DNA of 64,000 bases from Pseudomonas sp. TH15 (GCF_016651105.1 NZ_JAEKEL010000001.1:2780001-2844000); one strand, 5' to 3'. Counted from the first letter of the stretch, positions 43,795 through 53,301 are shown. Numbers and translations are program-made. The notes: generated by a model from the letters alone, not told the origin.

Positions 43795-45506
43795 TCGCCA
43801 TGCAGTCGTTGTTCGAGCCCCTGACGATCCTGATCGCTGAAGACAGCGCGGCTGATCGCATGCTGCTGTCGAGCATCGTCCGGCGCCAGGGTCATCAAGT
43901 GTTGACCGCAGCCAACGGGGCCGAGGCGGTCGAAGCGTTCCGTCAGCAGCAGCCACAACTGGTATTGATGGACGCCATGATGCCGGTGATGGACGGTTTC
44001 GAGGCGGCGCGGCAGATCAAGGCGCTGGCGGGGGAAACCCTGGTGCCGATCATCTTTCTGACCTCGCTGACTGAAAGCGAAGCCCTGGCCCGCTGCCTGG
44101 AGGCTGGCGGTGACGACTTTCTGGCGAAGCCCTACAACCAAGTGATCCTCGGAGCCAAGATCAAGGCGATGGACCGCTTGCGCCGCTTGCAGGCCACCGT
44201 GCTTGAACAGCGTGACCAAATCGCCCGGCACCACGACTATTTGCTCAATGAGCAGCGGGTGGCGAAGGCGGTATTCGACAAAATTGCCCACTCCGGCTGC
44301 CTGAATGCACCGAATATTCGCTACCTGCAATCGCCCTACGCGCTGTTCAATGGCGATCTGCTGCTGGCCGCGTTTACCCCGGCTGGCGACATGCACGTGC
44401 TACTCGGCGATTTCACCGGTCATGGCCTGCCGGCTGCGGTTGGCGCCATGCCTCTGGCGGAAGTGTTTTATGGCATGACCGCCAAGGGCTTCGGCTTGCC
44501 GGAAACCCTGCGGGAGATGAATGCCAAGCTCAAGCGCATCCTGCCGGTGGACATGTTCTGTTGCGCGACCCTGATGTGCCTGAGTTTCCAGCGACGTTCG
44601 GTTGAGGTCTGGAATGGCGGGATGCCGGACGGTTACCTGCACAGCTCCGCCAGCGGCGAACGTACAGCGCTGACGGCGCGGCACCTGCCACTGGGGGTGC
44701 TGAGCCCGCAAACCTTCGATGACCGCACAGAAGTGTTTCCGATGGCAGTTGGCGATCGGGTATTCCTGCTGTCCGATGGGGTGATCGACACCTGTGACGC
44801 CAACGAGCAGTTGTTCGGCATCGAGCGATTAGAGCGAGTGTTTGCGGCCAATCGTCAGCCCGAGGTGTTGTTCGAAGAGATCGAACAGGCCCTGCGCGAC
44901 TTCCGTGGCGAGGCCCGGGATGATGTGAGCATGGTCGAAGTCGCTATGCTGGACCTCGCACATGTCAGCCCGACGGCGCCGGTGTATTCCGACAGTGGTC
45001 AGTCCTGTCCGCTGGACTGGTCGGTGAGCTTCGAGTTCCGCGCCGCCACCCTTAAACGTTTCAATCCGCTGCCGTTTCTATTGCAATTGCTGCTGGAGGT
45101 CCATGGCCTTAGGGCGCAAAGTGGCGCCTTGTACAGTGTTCTGGCCGAGCTGTATTCCAATGCTCTGGAGCACGGCGTGCTGGGCCTGGATTCGAGTCTC
45201 AAGCGCGATGCCTCGGGTTTTGCGCGCTATTATCAGGAGCGCAATGCGCGCCTCGATGGTTTACAGGACGGTTATGTGCGTATCCACCTCCAGGTTAAAC
45301 CCGTGAGCAATGGCGGATGCCTGGTGATCCGCGTCGACGACAGTGGCAAGGGTTTCGATGTGGCGCAGGTGATGGACCGTCCCCTGGATGGCGTCCGCCT
45401 GTCGGGACGGGGCGTCAGTCTGGTTCGTCAACTGAGCCGCAAGGCGAGTTGGTCAGACGATGGTCGTAGTGCGCACGTGGAGTTTTACTGGGAGGCTCTG
45501 GCATAA
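43791..45506 (+). CDS. hsbR: HsbR-like response regulator with PP2C phosphatase and anti-sigma kinase domains
   Basis: The 571-residue protein has a receiver domain with Asp61 (LVLMDAMMPVMDG), a SpoIIE/PP2C-type phosphatase domain (LLLAAFTPAGDMHVLLGDFTGHG in two parts: GDMHVLLGDFTGHG and DRVFLLSDGVIDT) and a C-terminal HATPase/anti-sigma kinase domain (LAELYSNALEHGVLGLD, VDDSGKGFD). It both phosphorylates and dephosphorylates HsbA depending on input from HptB. The start is a GTG overlapping hsbA (alternative ATG at 43800). Confidence 0.9.
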   Translation: MIAMQSLFEPLTILIAEDSAADRMLLSSIVRRQGHQVLTAANGAEAVEAFRQQQPQLVLMDAMMPVMDGFEAARQIKALAGETLVPIIFLTSLTESEALARCLEAGGDDFLAKPYNQVILGAKIKAMDRLRRLQATVLEQRDQIARHHDYLLNEQRVAKAVFDKIAHSGCLNAPNIRYLQSPYALFNGDLLLAAFTPAGDMHVLLGDFTGHGLPAAVGAMPLAEVFYGMTAKGFGLPETLREMNAKLKRILPVDMFCCATLMCLSFQRRSVEVWNGGMPDGYLHSSASGERTALTARHLPLGVLSPQTFDDRTEVFPMAVGDRVFLLSDGVIDTCDANEQLFGIERLERVFAANRQPEVLFEEIEQALRDFRGEARDDVSMVEVAMLDLAHVSPTAPVYSDSGQSCPLDWSVSFEFRAATLKRFNPLPFLLQLLLEVHGLRAQSGALYSVLAELYSNALEHGVLGLDSSLKRDASGFARYYQERNARLDGLQDGYVRIHLQVKPVSNGGCLVIRVDDSGKGFDVAQVMDRPLDGVRLSGRGVSLVRQLSRKASWSDDGRSAHVEFYWEALA

Positions 45507-45536
45507 TCCGCGAATTCTTGATCAAGGAGTGAACAA

Positions 45537-45884
45537 GTGGCTGACACACATCTGGATCGCGACGTGCTGAGCGCGTTGCAGGAAGTCATGGAGGATGAGT
45601 ATCCGACCTTGCTGGATACCTTCATCGCCGATTCCGAAAGTCGCTTGGTTGAGCTGCGCAAGACTGCAGACGCCAAGGTCTTGTCGGAAGTTGCCCATAG
45701 CTTCAAGGGCAGCGCCAGCAACATGGGTGCTGTCCGCTTGGCAGAGCTCTGCCAGGAGCTGGAGTCGGACGCCAAAGACAAAAGCCCTGCGCAAATCGCC
45801 AAACTGGTCGCCGAGATCAGTAGCGAATTCGCTCAAGTGCGGCCTGATTATGAGCATGAGCGCCAGCACGCGCTAACCCAATAA
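45537..45884 (+). CDS. hptB: HptB-like histidine phosphotransfer protein
   Basis: The 115-residue Hpt domain has the phospho-acceptor His54 in EVAHSFKGSASNMGA. In P. aeruginosa HptB receives phosphate from hybrid kinases (PA1611, SagS, ErcS') and passes it to HsbR. The start is a GTG with AAGGAG 8 bases upstream; no nearby ATG fits. A GC hairpin follows before fliK. Confidence 0.92.
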   Translation: MADTHLDRDVLSALQEVMEDEYPTLLDTFIADSESRLVELRKTADAKVLSEVAHSFKGSASNMGAVRLAELCQELESDAKDKSPAQIAKLVAEISSEFAQVRPDYEHERQHALTQ

Positions 45885-45892
45885 AACTAGCC

Positions 45893-45919
45893 GTCCGGCG
45901 CTTTTCCACGGCGCCGGAC
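45893..45919 (+). terminator. GC-rich hairpin after hptB
   Basis: GTCCGGCGC / GCGCCGGAC form a 9-bp perfect stem with a 9-base loop, 9 bases after the hptB stop. The T-tract is missing (AAAAC follows), so it may be a weak terminator or an RNA-stabilising hairpin. Confidence 0.5.
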
Positions 45920-45924
45920 AAAAC

Positions 45925-45940
45925 TGGCTCGACCCTTGCA
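45925..45940 (+). promoter_or_regulatory. Sigma-54 promoter of fliK
   Basis: TGGCTC-GACCC-TTGCA matches the -24/-12 consensus with the invariant GG and GC at the right distance. It lies 51 bases before the fliK ATG. Confidence 0.8.
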
Positions 45941-45990
45941 GCTATCTCCATTGACTGTACCTACGATCCCAGTGCAGCGGAGACCGCGTT

Positions 45991-47364
45991 ATGCCCGTTA
46001 CCCCCAACTCGCTTCTTCAGGCCGCCGCAAAGGCCAAGCCTCAAGCCGCCTCCGCCAACACCCCGCTGGTGGCTGCGGTGCCTGTGGATAAGGCGTCCAG
46101 CTTCGCCAAGGTCTTCGCCAATCAAGCCCAGAACAAGCCTGCCATGACGACTGACGCCCCGATGAAGTCGGCGCGCGACAAGGTCGCCGACACCAGCGGC
46201 AAGAAGGACGTCAGCAAGGATCAATCTGCCCCTGCGAAGCCAGCGGTTGCCGATAGCGGCAATGCCTTGCCTGCCGACAAGCCGGTGGCGGCCGACGACA
46301 AGACCGCCAGCAGCGACGATGCCACTGATACCACGCAGACTCCGGTGACGGATGCCGCTCCAGTCGACCCGACGCTGGATCCTGCATTGGTTGCCGTCGT
46401 CCAACCGGTAGTGACGCCACCCGTCGTGGCGGCTCCGGTGGCCGAAGCGACCACTCCGGCGAAAACCGAAACCCCGGCCGTGGCCGTGTTGCCAGGTGTG
46501 GTCAAAGATCCGGCGGCGAGCACCGACAGCGATTTCGATCCAGCGGCCGACCCGCTCGATGCGATGCCGGCCTTGCGCATGGCCATGGAGCAGAGCGGCC
46601 ACGTGTCCGCTTCCAGCCAGGCACAACCCAAAGCGGCGCCGACCCAGACGCAAGGCGATGGCGACCTGACCTCGGCGCAAAGCTTCGCCGCCGGCATGGC
46701 GACCATGCTTGAGGTGCAAACCGACAAGGACAGCACCAGTCAGGGCGGCGACAAGGCGTTCAGTGGTTTGATCAACGAAGGTCTCAAGGACCTGACGTCT
46801 TCCAGCAGCGATACCCGTGTCGATGATTTTGCCAGCCGTCTGGCGGCATTAACCCAGGCCGCCACACCGAAAACCGCCAATGCATTGCCAGTACAGGTCA
46901 ATCAGCCGATTGCCATGCATCAGAGCGGCTGGACTGACGAAGTGGTAAACCGCGTCATGTATCTGTCCAGCGCCAATCTCAAGGCGGCCGACATCCAGTT
47001 GCAGCCGGCTGAACTGGGGCGCCTGGATATTCGGGTGAACATGGCGCCGGACCAGCAGACCCAAGTAACCTTCATGAGCGCTCACCCAGCGGTTCGCGAA
47101 GCGCTGGACGGTCAAATGCATCGCCTGCGTGACATGTTTGCGGAGCAGGGCATGGGCCAGGTCGACGTCAACGTGTCCGATCAGTCCCGTGGCTGGCAGG
47201 GCCAGGGGCAGGATCAGCAGGCGCAGCAAGGGCAAAGCGGTCGCACCAATGCCAGCGGCGGTCGCGTTGATGGCATGGACGATGAAATCGTGCCGACGGT
47301 TGCAGAAGTGGCGGCCAGCACCACCAGCGTCATCGGCTCCAGCGCCGTCGACTACTACGCCTGA
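45991..47364 (+). CDS. fliK: FliK, flagellar hook-length control protein
   Basis: The 457-residue protein has a long Ala/Thr/Pro/Asp-rich N-terminal and middle part that acts as the ruler, and a C-terminal Flg_hook domain near residues 315-400 (NRVMYLSSANLKAADIQLQPAELG split as MYLSSANLKAADIQL and LGRLDIRVNMAPDQQ). A Gln-rich tail follows (QGQGQDQQAQQGQ). It signals FlhB to switch from hook to filament substrates. GGAGA lies before the ATG. Confidence 0.95.
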   Translation: MPVTPNSLLQAAAKAKPQAASANTPLVAAVPVDKASSFAKVFANQAQNKPAMTTDAPMKSARDKVADTSGKKDVSKDQSAPAKPAVADSGNALPADKPVAADDKTASSDDATDTTQTPVTDAAPVDPTLDPALVAVVQPVVTPPVVAAPVAEATTPAKTETPAVAVLPGVVKDPAASTDSDFDPAADPLDAMPALRMAMEQSGHVSASSQAQPKAAPTQTQGDGDLTSAQSFAAGMATMLEVQTDKDSTSQGGDKAFSGLINEGLKDLTSSSSDTRVDDFASRLAALTQAATPKTANALPVQVNQPIAMHQSGWTDEVVNRVMYLSSANLKAADIQLQPAELGRLDIRVNMAPDQQTQVTFMSAHPAVREALDGQMHRLRDMFAEQGMGQVDVNVSDQSRGWQGQGQDQQAQQGQSGRTNASGGRVDGMDDEIVPTVAEVAASTTSVIGSSAVDYYA

Positions 47365-47373
47365 TCCCTCCCC

Positions 47374-47478
47374 TGTAGGAGCGAGGCTTGCCCGCGAAGA
47401 ACGATGATGCGGTTTAACTGATAAACCGCAATGCTTTCTTCGCGGGCAAGTCGGATCGCCGCACCGCTCGCTCCTACA
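47374..47478. repeat. REPIN between fliK and fliL
   Basis: The outer arms start TGTAGGAGCGA and end TCGCTCCTACA, with inner complementary blocks GCTTGCCCGCGAAGA / TCTTCGCGGGCAAG. A central hairpin GCGGTTTA / TAAACCGC occupies the loop. This is the common REP core of fluorescent pseudomonads. Confidence 0.85.
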
Positions 47479-47517
47479 TTGATTCCCCAGCACCTCAAAT
47501 TCCCCCTCCGACACTTC

Positions 47518-47533
47518 TGGCATAACACTTGCT
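47518..47533 (+). promoter_or_regulatory. Sigma-54 promoter of the fliL operon
   Basis: TGGCAT-AACAC-TTGCT is a near-perfect -24/-12 element 51 bases before the fliL ATG. It would drive fliLMNOPQR-flhB. Confidence 0.9.
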
Positions 47534-47583
47534 CTTGCCTTGCCGTGCGACTGTGAAAACCTGAATAGTGACGGATTATTGGC

Positions 47584-48090
47584 ATGGCGAAGAGCGAAGC
47601 AGCAGCAGCGGTAAAAGACCCTGCAACCAAAGGCAAACTCAAGCTGATCATTGCGATCGTGGTGGCGGTGCTGCTGGCGATCGGCTTGTCCGTGGGGGCG
47701 ACCTGGTACTTCATGCACAGCGCCGCCAGTAAACCTGCCGTCGTGGCAGACACCGCCCCGGCTGGCAAACAACCGGCGGTCTTCGAACCCATGGCGCCGG
47801 CCTTCGTCGCCAACTACAACCAGAACGGTCGTCAGCGCTACATGCAGGTGAGCATCACCATGCAGGGTCGCAACCAGGCCGATCTGGACGCGCTTAAAGT
47901 GCACATGCCGGTCATCCGCAATAACCTCGTCATGCTGTTCTCCGGCCAGGACTTCGCCACACTCGCGACCCCGGTCGGCCAAGAAATGCTGCGTCAGAAG
48001 GCCACCGCCAGCGTCCAGGAAGTGGCGCAGAAAGAGCTCGGCAAAGTGGTCATCGAACAGTTGCTTTTCACTAATTTCGTACTGCAGTAG
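47584..48090 (+). CDS. fliL: FliL, basal-body-associated stator protein
   Basis: The 168-residue single-pass inner-membrane protein has a short cytoplasmic N-terminus and a transmembrane helix at about residues 19-42 (LIIAIVVAVLLAIGLSVGA). The periplasmic domain (YMQVSITMQGRNQADLDALK) forms rings around stators. It starts the second large structural operon, 9 bp before fliM. Confidence 0.95.
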   Translation: MAKSEAAAAVKDPATKGKLKLIIAIVVAVLLAIGLSVGATWYFMHSAASKPAVVADTAPAGKQPAVFEPMAPAFVANYNQNGRQRYMQVSITMQGRNQADLDALKVHMPVIRNNLVMLFSGQDFATLATPVGQEMLRQKATASVQEVAQKELGKVVIEQLLFTNFVLQ

Positions 48091-48099
48091 GAACACGAC

Positions 48100-49068
48100 A
48101 TGGCCGTGCAGGACCTGCTGTCCCAGGATGAGATCGATGCGCTGTTGCATGGCGTCGACGATGGTCTGGTACAGACCGATAACGCTGCTGAACCCGGCAG
48201 CGTCAAAAGTTACGACCTGACCAGCCAGGATCGGATCGTCCGCGGACGCATGCCGACCCTGGAAATGATCAACGAGCGTTTCGCCCGCTACACCCGCATC
48301 AGCATGTTCAACATGCTGCGTCGCTCGGCAGACGTTGCCGTCGGTGGCGTGCAGGTGATGAAGTTCGGCGAATACGTGCACTCGCTGTACGTGCCGACCA
48401 GCCTCAACCTGGTCAAGATCAAACCGTTGCGCGGCACTGCTCTGTTTATCCTCGACGCCAAACTGGTGTTCAAACTGGTGGACAACTTCTTCGGCGGCGA
48501 TGGCCGTCACGCGAAGATCGAAGGGCGTGAATTCACCCCGACCGAGCTGCGTGTGGTGCGCATGGTGCTGGAGCAGGCGTTCGTCGATTTGAAAGAAGCC
48601 TGGCAGGCGATCATGGAAGTGAACTTCGAGTACATCAACTCGGAAGTGAACCCGGCCATGGCCAACATCGTCGGCCCGAGCGAAGCGATTGTGGTCTCGA
48701 CGTTCCACATCGAACTCGATGGCGGTGGCGGCGACCTGCACGTGACCATGCCGTACTCGATGATCGAGCCGGTGCGTGAAATGCTCGACGCCGGCTTCCA
48801 GTCGGACCTCGATGACCAGGACGAGCGCTGGGTCAACGCCCTGCGCCAGGACGTGCTCGATGTCGACGTGCCGATTGGCGCCACCGTGGCCCGTCGTCAG
48901 TTGCGTCTGCGCGACATCCTGCACATGCAGCCGGGGGACATTATCCCGGTCGAGATGCCGGAAGAAATGATCATGCGCGCCAACGGCGTGCCTGCGTTCA
49001 AGGTCAAGATGGGTTCGCACAAAGGCAACCTCGCGTTGCAAGTGATCGAGCCGATCGAGCGCCGTTGA
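48100..49068 (+). CDS. fliM: FliM, flagellar motor switch protein
   Basis: The 322-residue C-ring protein begins with the CheY-binding motif LLSQDEIDALLHG. The middle domain contains the GGDGR-type motif (NFFGGDGRHAKIEGREFT) for FliG binding. The C-terminal SpoA domain (IGATVARRQLRLRDILHM) pairs with FliN. Length and order match the family fully. Confidence 0.98.
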   Translation: MAVQDLLSQDEIDALLHGVDDGLVQTDNAAEPGSVKSYDLTSQDRIVRGRMPTLEMINERFARYTRISMFNMLRRSADVAVGGVQVMKFGEYVHSLYVPTSLNLVKIKPLRGTALFILDAKLVFKLVDNFFGGDGRHAKIEGREFTPTELRVVRMVLEQAFVDLKEAWQAIMEVNFEYINSEVNPAMANIVGPSEAIVVSTFHIELDGGGGDLHVTMPYSMIEPVREMLDAGFQSDLDDQDERWVNALRQDVLDVDVPIGATVARRQLRLRDILHMQPGDIIPVEMPEEMIMRANGVPAFKVKMGSHKGNLALQVIEPIERR

Positions 49069-49133
49069 TCGGCGCTTAACTCCCCCATTTAACACTGGCC
49101 GCTTCGAGTTGAAGAGCGGTCCGCCGAGGACAC

Positions 49134-49595
49134 ATGATGAACGACGATATGAACGCCCAGGACGACCAGGCACTGGCTGATGAATGGGCTGCTGCGCTGG
49201 AAGAAACCGGTGACGCCGGCCAGGACGATATCGATGCCTTGCTGGCCGCGGATACCGGTGGCTCGGCGTCCAACCGTCTGCAGATGGAAGAGTTCGGCAG
49301 CGTGCCGAAGAACAACGAGCCGGTGACCCTCGACGGTCCGAACCTGGACGTGATCCTCGACATCCCGGTGTCGATTTCCATGGAAGTCGGTAGCACCGAC
49401 ATCAACATCCGTAACCTGCTGCAACTCAACCAGGGTTCGGTCATCGAGCTGGATCGCCTGGCCGGTGAGCCGCTGGACGTGCTGGTCAACGGCACGCTGA
49501 TCGCTCACGGCGAAGTGGTTGTGGTCAACGAGAAGTTCGGCATCCGCCTGACTGACGTGATCAGCCCAAGCGAACGCATCAAGAAGCTGCGCTAA
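49134..49595 (+). CDS. fliN: FliN, flagellar motor switch protein
   Basis: The 153-residue protein has an N-terminal acidic extension including QDDIDALLAA, which resembles the FliM CheY-binding motif, then the SpoA domain (LDVILDIPVSISMEVGSTDI, LDRLAGEPLDVLVNGTLIA). It completes the C-ring and docks FliH. The ATG at 49137 is better spaced from GAGGA (6 bases) than the ATG at 49134 (3 bases). fliO begins directly at its stop. Confidence 0.96.
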   Translation: MMNDDMNAQDDQALADEWAAALEETGDAGQDDIDALLAADTGGSASNRLQMEEFGSVPKNNEPVTLDGPNLDVILDIPVSISMEVGSTDINIRNLLQLNQGSVIELDRLAGEPLDVLVNGTLIAHGEVVVVNEKFGIRLTDVISPSERIKKLR

Positions 49596-50075
49596 GTGAA
49601 AAAGGTTCTGGGTTCTTTGCCGGGAATGCTGCTGGCGTTGCCGTTCAGCGTGATGGCGGCCGAGCCGATTGCGACGGCCACTGCCGCGGTGAATACCGCG
49701 ACGGCTGCCGTTGCGCCGGCGGTCAGCAGCGGCGTGGCGGGGCAATTGACGCAATTGGTGTTCGGCCTGTTGTTGGTGCTGGGGTTGATCTTCTTCCTCG
49801 CCTGGCTGTTGCGTCGGGTCCAGCAGGCCGGGCCGGCCGGCAAGGGGCAGGTGATCGACATCATCGGTTCCCGTGCCCTGGGCCCGCGTGATCGCTTGAT
49901 GCTGATCCAGGTCGGCAACGAGCAGATCCTGCTTGGCCTGAGCCCCGGCACCATCACCGCGTTGCATGTGCTCAAGGAGCCAGTGCAGGTGCCGAGCGGG
50001 ACTGAAAAATCGACCCCGGAGTTTGCCCAGCGCCTGATGGAGTTGTTGGGCAAGGATCAGAAGGATAAGAAGTAA
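49596..50075 (+). CDS. fliO: FliO, flagellar export apparatus assembly protein
   Basis: The 159-residue protein starts at a GTG immediately after the fliN stop. It has a signal-like N-terminus ([20 protein letters not shown]), then one transmembrane helix ([19 protein letters not shown], about residues 52-70), and a small cytoplasmic domain ([20 protein letters not shown]). FliO stabilises FliP during gate assembly. Its stop overlaps the fliP start (TAATG). Confidence 0.93.
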   Translation: MKKVLGSLPGMLLALPFSVMAAEPIATATAAVNTATAAVAPAVSSGVAGQLTQLVFGLLLVLGLIFFLAWLLRRVQQAGPAGKGQVIDIIGSRALGPRDRLMLIQVGNEQILLGLSPGTITALHVLKEPVQVPSGTEKSTPEFAQRLMELLGKDQKDKK

Positions 50076-50833
50076 TGGGTGCGCTACGCATCGTCTTGAC
50101 GCTGGCCCTGATGCTGGTTGCGCCGCTGGCGCTCGCCGCCGATCCGTTGTCGATTCCGGCAATCACCTTGGGCACCAACGCCAACGGGGCTCAGGAATAC
50201 TCGGTCAGCCTGCAGATTCTGCTGATCATGACCGCGCTGAGTTTCATTCCGGCGTTCGTCATGCTGATGACCAGCTTCACCCGGATCATCATCGTGTTCT
50301 CGATCCTGCGTCAGGCTCTTGGCTTGCAGCAGACGCCGTCGAATCAGATCCTCACCGGCATGGCGCTGTTCCTGACCATGTTCATCATGGCGCCGGTGTT
50401 CGACCGGGTGAACAACGATGCCTTGCAGCCGTACCTGGCGGAGAAAATGACCGCCCAGGATGCCGTGCTCAAGGCTCAAGTGCCAATCAAGGACTTCATG
50501 CTGGCCCAGACCCGCACCAGCGATCTGGAGCTGTTCATGCGTTTGTCCAAGCGCACTGACATCGCCACGCCGGATCAGGCGCCGTTGACCATTCTGGTGC
50601 CGGCGTTCGTGACGTCGGAGCTAAAAACCGCGTTCCAGATCGGCTTCATGATCTTCATTCCGTTCCTGATCATCGACCTGGTTGTGGCCAGTGTGCTGAT
50701 GGCGATGGGTATGATGATGCTCTCGCCGCTGATCATTTCCCTGCCGTTCAAAATCATGCTGTTCGTGCTGGTGGATGGTTGGGCGTTGATTATCGGTACG
50801 TTGGCCAGCAGCTTTGGGGGTGTTTCGCCATGA
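50075..50833 (+). CDS. fliP: FliP, flagellar export gate protein
   Basis: The 252-residue protein has a cleavable signal peptide ([17 protein letters not shown]) and four membrane segments. [38 protein letters not shown] and LLFILVDGW-like [12 protein letters not shown] are conserved. Five copies form the core export pore with FliQ and FliR. Start and stop overlap neighbours. Confidence 0.98.
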   Translation: MGALRIVLTLALMLVAPLALAADPLSIPAITLGTNANGAQEYSVSLQILLIMTALSFIPAFVMLMTSFTRIIIVFSILRQALGLQQTPSNQILTGMALFLTMFIMAPVFDRVNNDALQPYLAEKMTAQDAVLKAQVPIKDFMLAQTRTSDLELFMRLSKRTDIATPDQAPLTILVPAFVTSELKTAFQIGFMIFIPFLIIDLVVASVLMAMGMMMLSPLIISLPFKIMLFVLVDGWALIIGTLASSFGGVSP

Positions 50834-51099
50834 CGCCAGAAGTCGCCGTAGATATCTTTCGGGATGCGTTGTGGCTGACCACCATGATGGTTGCGGTGCT
50901 GGTGATTCCGAGCCTGCTCGTGGGCCTTTTGGTCGCGATGTTCCAGGCCGCGACCCAGATCAACGAACAGACCTTGAGCTTCCTGCCGCGCCTGCTGGTG
51001 ATGCTGGTGACGTTGATCGTGGCCGGCCCGTGGCTGGTACAGACGTTCATGGACTACATCCTGCGGTTGTACGGCAATATTCCAATGGTCATTGGCTAA
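50830..51099 (+). CDS. fliQ: FliQ, flagellar export gate protein
   Basis: The 89-residue protein has two transmembrane hairpin helices ([36 protein letters not shown]) separated by the conserved [17 protein letters not shown] loop. The ATG at 50830 overlaps the fliP stop; an upstream frame extension lies within fliP and is not real. Confidence 0.97.
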   Translation: MTPEVAVDIFRDALWLTTMMVAVLVIPSLLVGLLVAMFQAATQINEQTLSFLPRLLVMLVTLIVAGPWLVQTFMDYILRLYGNIPMVIG

Positions 51100-51102
51100 G
51101 TC

Positions 51103-51885
51103 ATGTCTCTGCTGCAACTGACCGATACCCAGATCAGCACCTGGGTGGCGACGTTCATGTTGCCGCTGTTTCGCGTCGGCACTTTGCTGATGGTCATGCC
51201 GATTTTCGGCACAACCCTGGTGCCCAGGCGCGTGCGGGCGTATTTCGCGCTGGCGATCACGGTGGTCATCACGCCGGCGTTGCCGCCCATGCCGCCGGTC
51301 AATCCGCTGGACTTGAGCGGGCTGCTGCTGATCGGTGAGCAGATCATCATTGGCGCCGTGTTGGGCTTCTCCTTGCAGTTGTTCTTCCAGGCGTTCGTGG
51401 TGGCGGGGCAGATCGTTGCGATCCAGATGGGCATGGGCTTCGCGTCCATGGTCGACCCCACCAACGGCGTATCGGTGGCGGTGATCGGGCAGTTCTTCAC
51501 CATGCTGGTGACGCTGTTGTTTCTGTCGATGAACGGCCACCTGGTGGTCTTCGAAGTCCTCACCGAAAGCTTCACCACGTTGCCGGTCGGCAGCGGGTTT
51601 ATGGTCGATAACTTCTGGCAACTGGCGGGCAAGCTCGGCTGGGTGCTGGGGGCGGCACTGGTGTTGGTTTTGCCGGCGATCACCGCGTTGCTGGTGGTCA
51701 ACATCGCGTTTGGCGTGATGACCCGGGCGGCGCCGCAACTGAACATCTTCTCCATTGGTTTTCCGCTGACCCTGGTACTCGGGATGTTCATCCTCTGGAT
51801 CAGCCTGGGTGACATTCTCAACCAGTACCAGCCGATGGCCGTGGAGGCCTTGCAGTTTCTGCGCGAACTGGCACGGGTGCACTGA
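51103..51885 (+). CDS. fliR: FliR, flagellar export gate protein
   Basis: The 260-residue multi-spanning protein has about six membrane helices. FMLPLFRVGTLLMVMPIFG, GFASMVDPTNGVSVAVIGQF and AFGVMTRAAPQLNIFSIGFP are the conserved FliR segments. It lies 3 bp after fliQ and 3 bp before flhB. Confidence 0.97.
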   Translation: MSLLQLTDTQISTWVATFMLPLFRVGTLLMVMPIFGTTLVPRRVRAYFALAITVVITPALPPMPPVNPLDLSGLLLIGEQIIIGAVLGFSLQLFFQAFVVAGQIVAIQMGMGFASMVDPTNGVSVAVIGQFFTMLVTLLFLSMNGHLVVFEVLTESFTTLPVGSGFMVDNFWQLAGKLGWVLGAALVLVLPAITALLVVNIAFGVMTRAAPQLNIFSIGFPLTLVLGMFILWISLGDILNQYQPMAVEALQFLRELARVH

Positions 51886-51888
51886 GCC

Positions 51889-53028
51889 ATGGCTGAGAGC
51901 GAAAGCGGTCAAGACAAAACAGAAGACCCCACGGACAAGCGCAAGAAAGACTCCCGCGACAAAGGCGAGGTGGCGCGCTCCAAGGAACTCAATACCCTGG
52001 CGATCATGCTCGTCGGCGCTGGCGCACTGCTGATTTTCGGCGGAGTCCTGGCCCAAGACATGATGGAGTTGATGCGCCTTAACTTCTCGTTGCCGCGGGA
52101 GGTGATCCTCGATCAGAAATCCATGGGCAACTACCTGATGCACTCGGGTCAGGTTGCCTTGTGGGCCATTCAGCCGATCATGATCTCCCTGCTTCTGGCA
52201 GCGCTCATCGGCCCGATTTCTCTGGGCGGCTGGTTGTTCTCCGCGAGCAGCATGGCGCCGAAATTCAGCCGGATGAACCCGCTCAGCGGCCTCAAACGGA
52301 TGTTTTCCACCAAGGCCCTGGTCGAGCTGCTCAAAGCGTTTGCCAAGTTCACCATCGTCTTGTTTGTGGCGCTGGCGGTGTTGTCCTCGGACATCGCTGA
52401 CTTGCAGCGCATCGCCCACGAACCCTTGGAGACGGCGATCATCCACAGCATTCAGGTGGTGGGTTGGAGTACGTTGTGGATGGCTTGCGGGTTGATCATC
52501 ATCGCGGCGGTCGACGTGCCGGTGCAGTTGTGGGAAAGCCACAAGAAGCTGCTGATGACCAAGCAGGAAGTGCGCGACGAGCACAAGGATTCGGAAGGGC
52601 GGCCAGAGGTCAAACAGCGAATTCGTCAGCTGCAGCGCGAGATGTCCCAGCGCCGCATGATGGCGGCGATCCCCAATGCCGACGTGGTCATCACCAACCC
52701 GACCCACTACGCCGTCGCGCTCAAGTACGACCCGGAGAAGGGCGGGGCGCCGATGTTGATCGCCAAGGGCAGTGACTTCCTGGCGTTGAAGATGCGTGAA
52801 ATTGCCGTGGCCAACGAAGTACTGCTGCTCGAATCGCCGGCCCTGGCGCGTTCGATTTACTACTCCACAGAACTCGACCAGGAAATCCCTGGCGGCTTGT
52901 ACCTGGCGGTTGCTCAGGTACTGGCCTACGTCTACCAGATCCGCCAGCACCGCGCCGGCAAGGGCAAGCGCCCGGACCCGCTCAAGGACGACCTGCCGAT
53001 CCCACCGGATTTGCGCCGCGATTCCTGA
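51889..53028 (+). CDS. flhB: FlhB, export gate and substrate-specificity switch
   Basis: The 379-residue protein has a charged N-terminus, four transmembrane helices (about residues 35-210) and a cytoplasmic domain with the self-cleaving NPTH motif at 270-273 (VITNPTHYAVALKY). Cleavage with FliK input switches export to filament proteins. It ends the fliL operon; a REP-like inverted repeat follows 12 bases later. Confidence 0.98.
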   Translation: MAESESGQDKTEDPTDKRKKDSRDKGEVARSKELNTLAIMLVGAGALLIFGGVLAQDMMELMRLNFSLPREVILDQKSMGNYLMHSGQVALWAIQPIMISLLLAALIGPISLGGWLFSASSMAPKFSRMNPLSGLKRMFSTKALVELLKAFAKFTIVLFVALAVLSSDIADLQRIAHEPLETAIIHSIQVVGWSTLWMACGLIIIAAVDVPVQLWESHKKLLMTKQEVRDEHKDSEGRPEVKQRIRQLQREMSQRRMMAAIPNADVVITNPTHYAVALKYDPEKGGAPMLIAKGSDFLALKMREIAVANEVLLLESPALARSIYYSTELDQEIPGGLYLAVAQVLAYVYQIRQHRAGKGKRPDPLKDDLPIPPDLRRDS

Positions 53029-53040
53029 TCGATCAAAAGC

Positions 53041-53117
53041 AAAAGATCGCAGCCTTCGGCAGCTCCTACCGGGATTGCATTCCACCTGTAGAAGCTGCCG
53101 AAGGCTGCGATCTTTTT
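53041..53117 (+). terminator. Long inverted repeat after flhB, likely terminator / REP-type element
   Basis: Perfect 24-base arms (53041-53064 and 53093-53116) start AAAAGATCGCAGCCTTCGGC and end in TTTTT. The sequence is the dispersed GATCGCAGCCTTCGGCAGCT repeat seen in Pseudomonas genomes, and in this position it can end the fliL-flhB transcript. Confidence 0.7.
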
Positions 53118-53153
53118 CTGTCCGAATGATAATCCAGCCCCTGCGAGATCCTT

Positions 53154-53283
53154 GTGGCGAGGGGATTCATCCCCGCTGGGCTGCGCAGCAGCCCCAAAAC
53201 CTGTGACTTCTATCGTTCGGGAATACCGAGTGTCAGGTTTCACGACTGCTGCGCAGCCGAACGGGGATAAATCCCCTCGCCAC
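53154..53283. repeat. REPIN between flhB and the DUF6124-like gene
   Basis: Outer arms GTGGCGAGGGGATT / AATCCCCTCGCCAC and inner blocks GGGCTGCGCAGCAG / CTGCTGCGCAGCC form a long imperfect palindrome. The GTGGCGAGGGGATTTATCCC type is a second REP family distinct from the GAGCAAGCTCGC type at 43283. Confidence 0.85.
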
Positions 53284-53301
53284 GGATTTTTGTCTGACTT
53301 C

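Noticed and set aside
50575..53085. 836-codon minus-strand frame opposite fliP-fliQ-fliR-flhB
   Set aside because: His/Gln/Arg-rich shadow spanning four certain genes.
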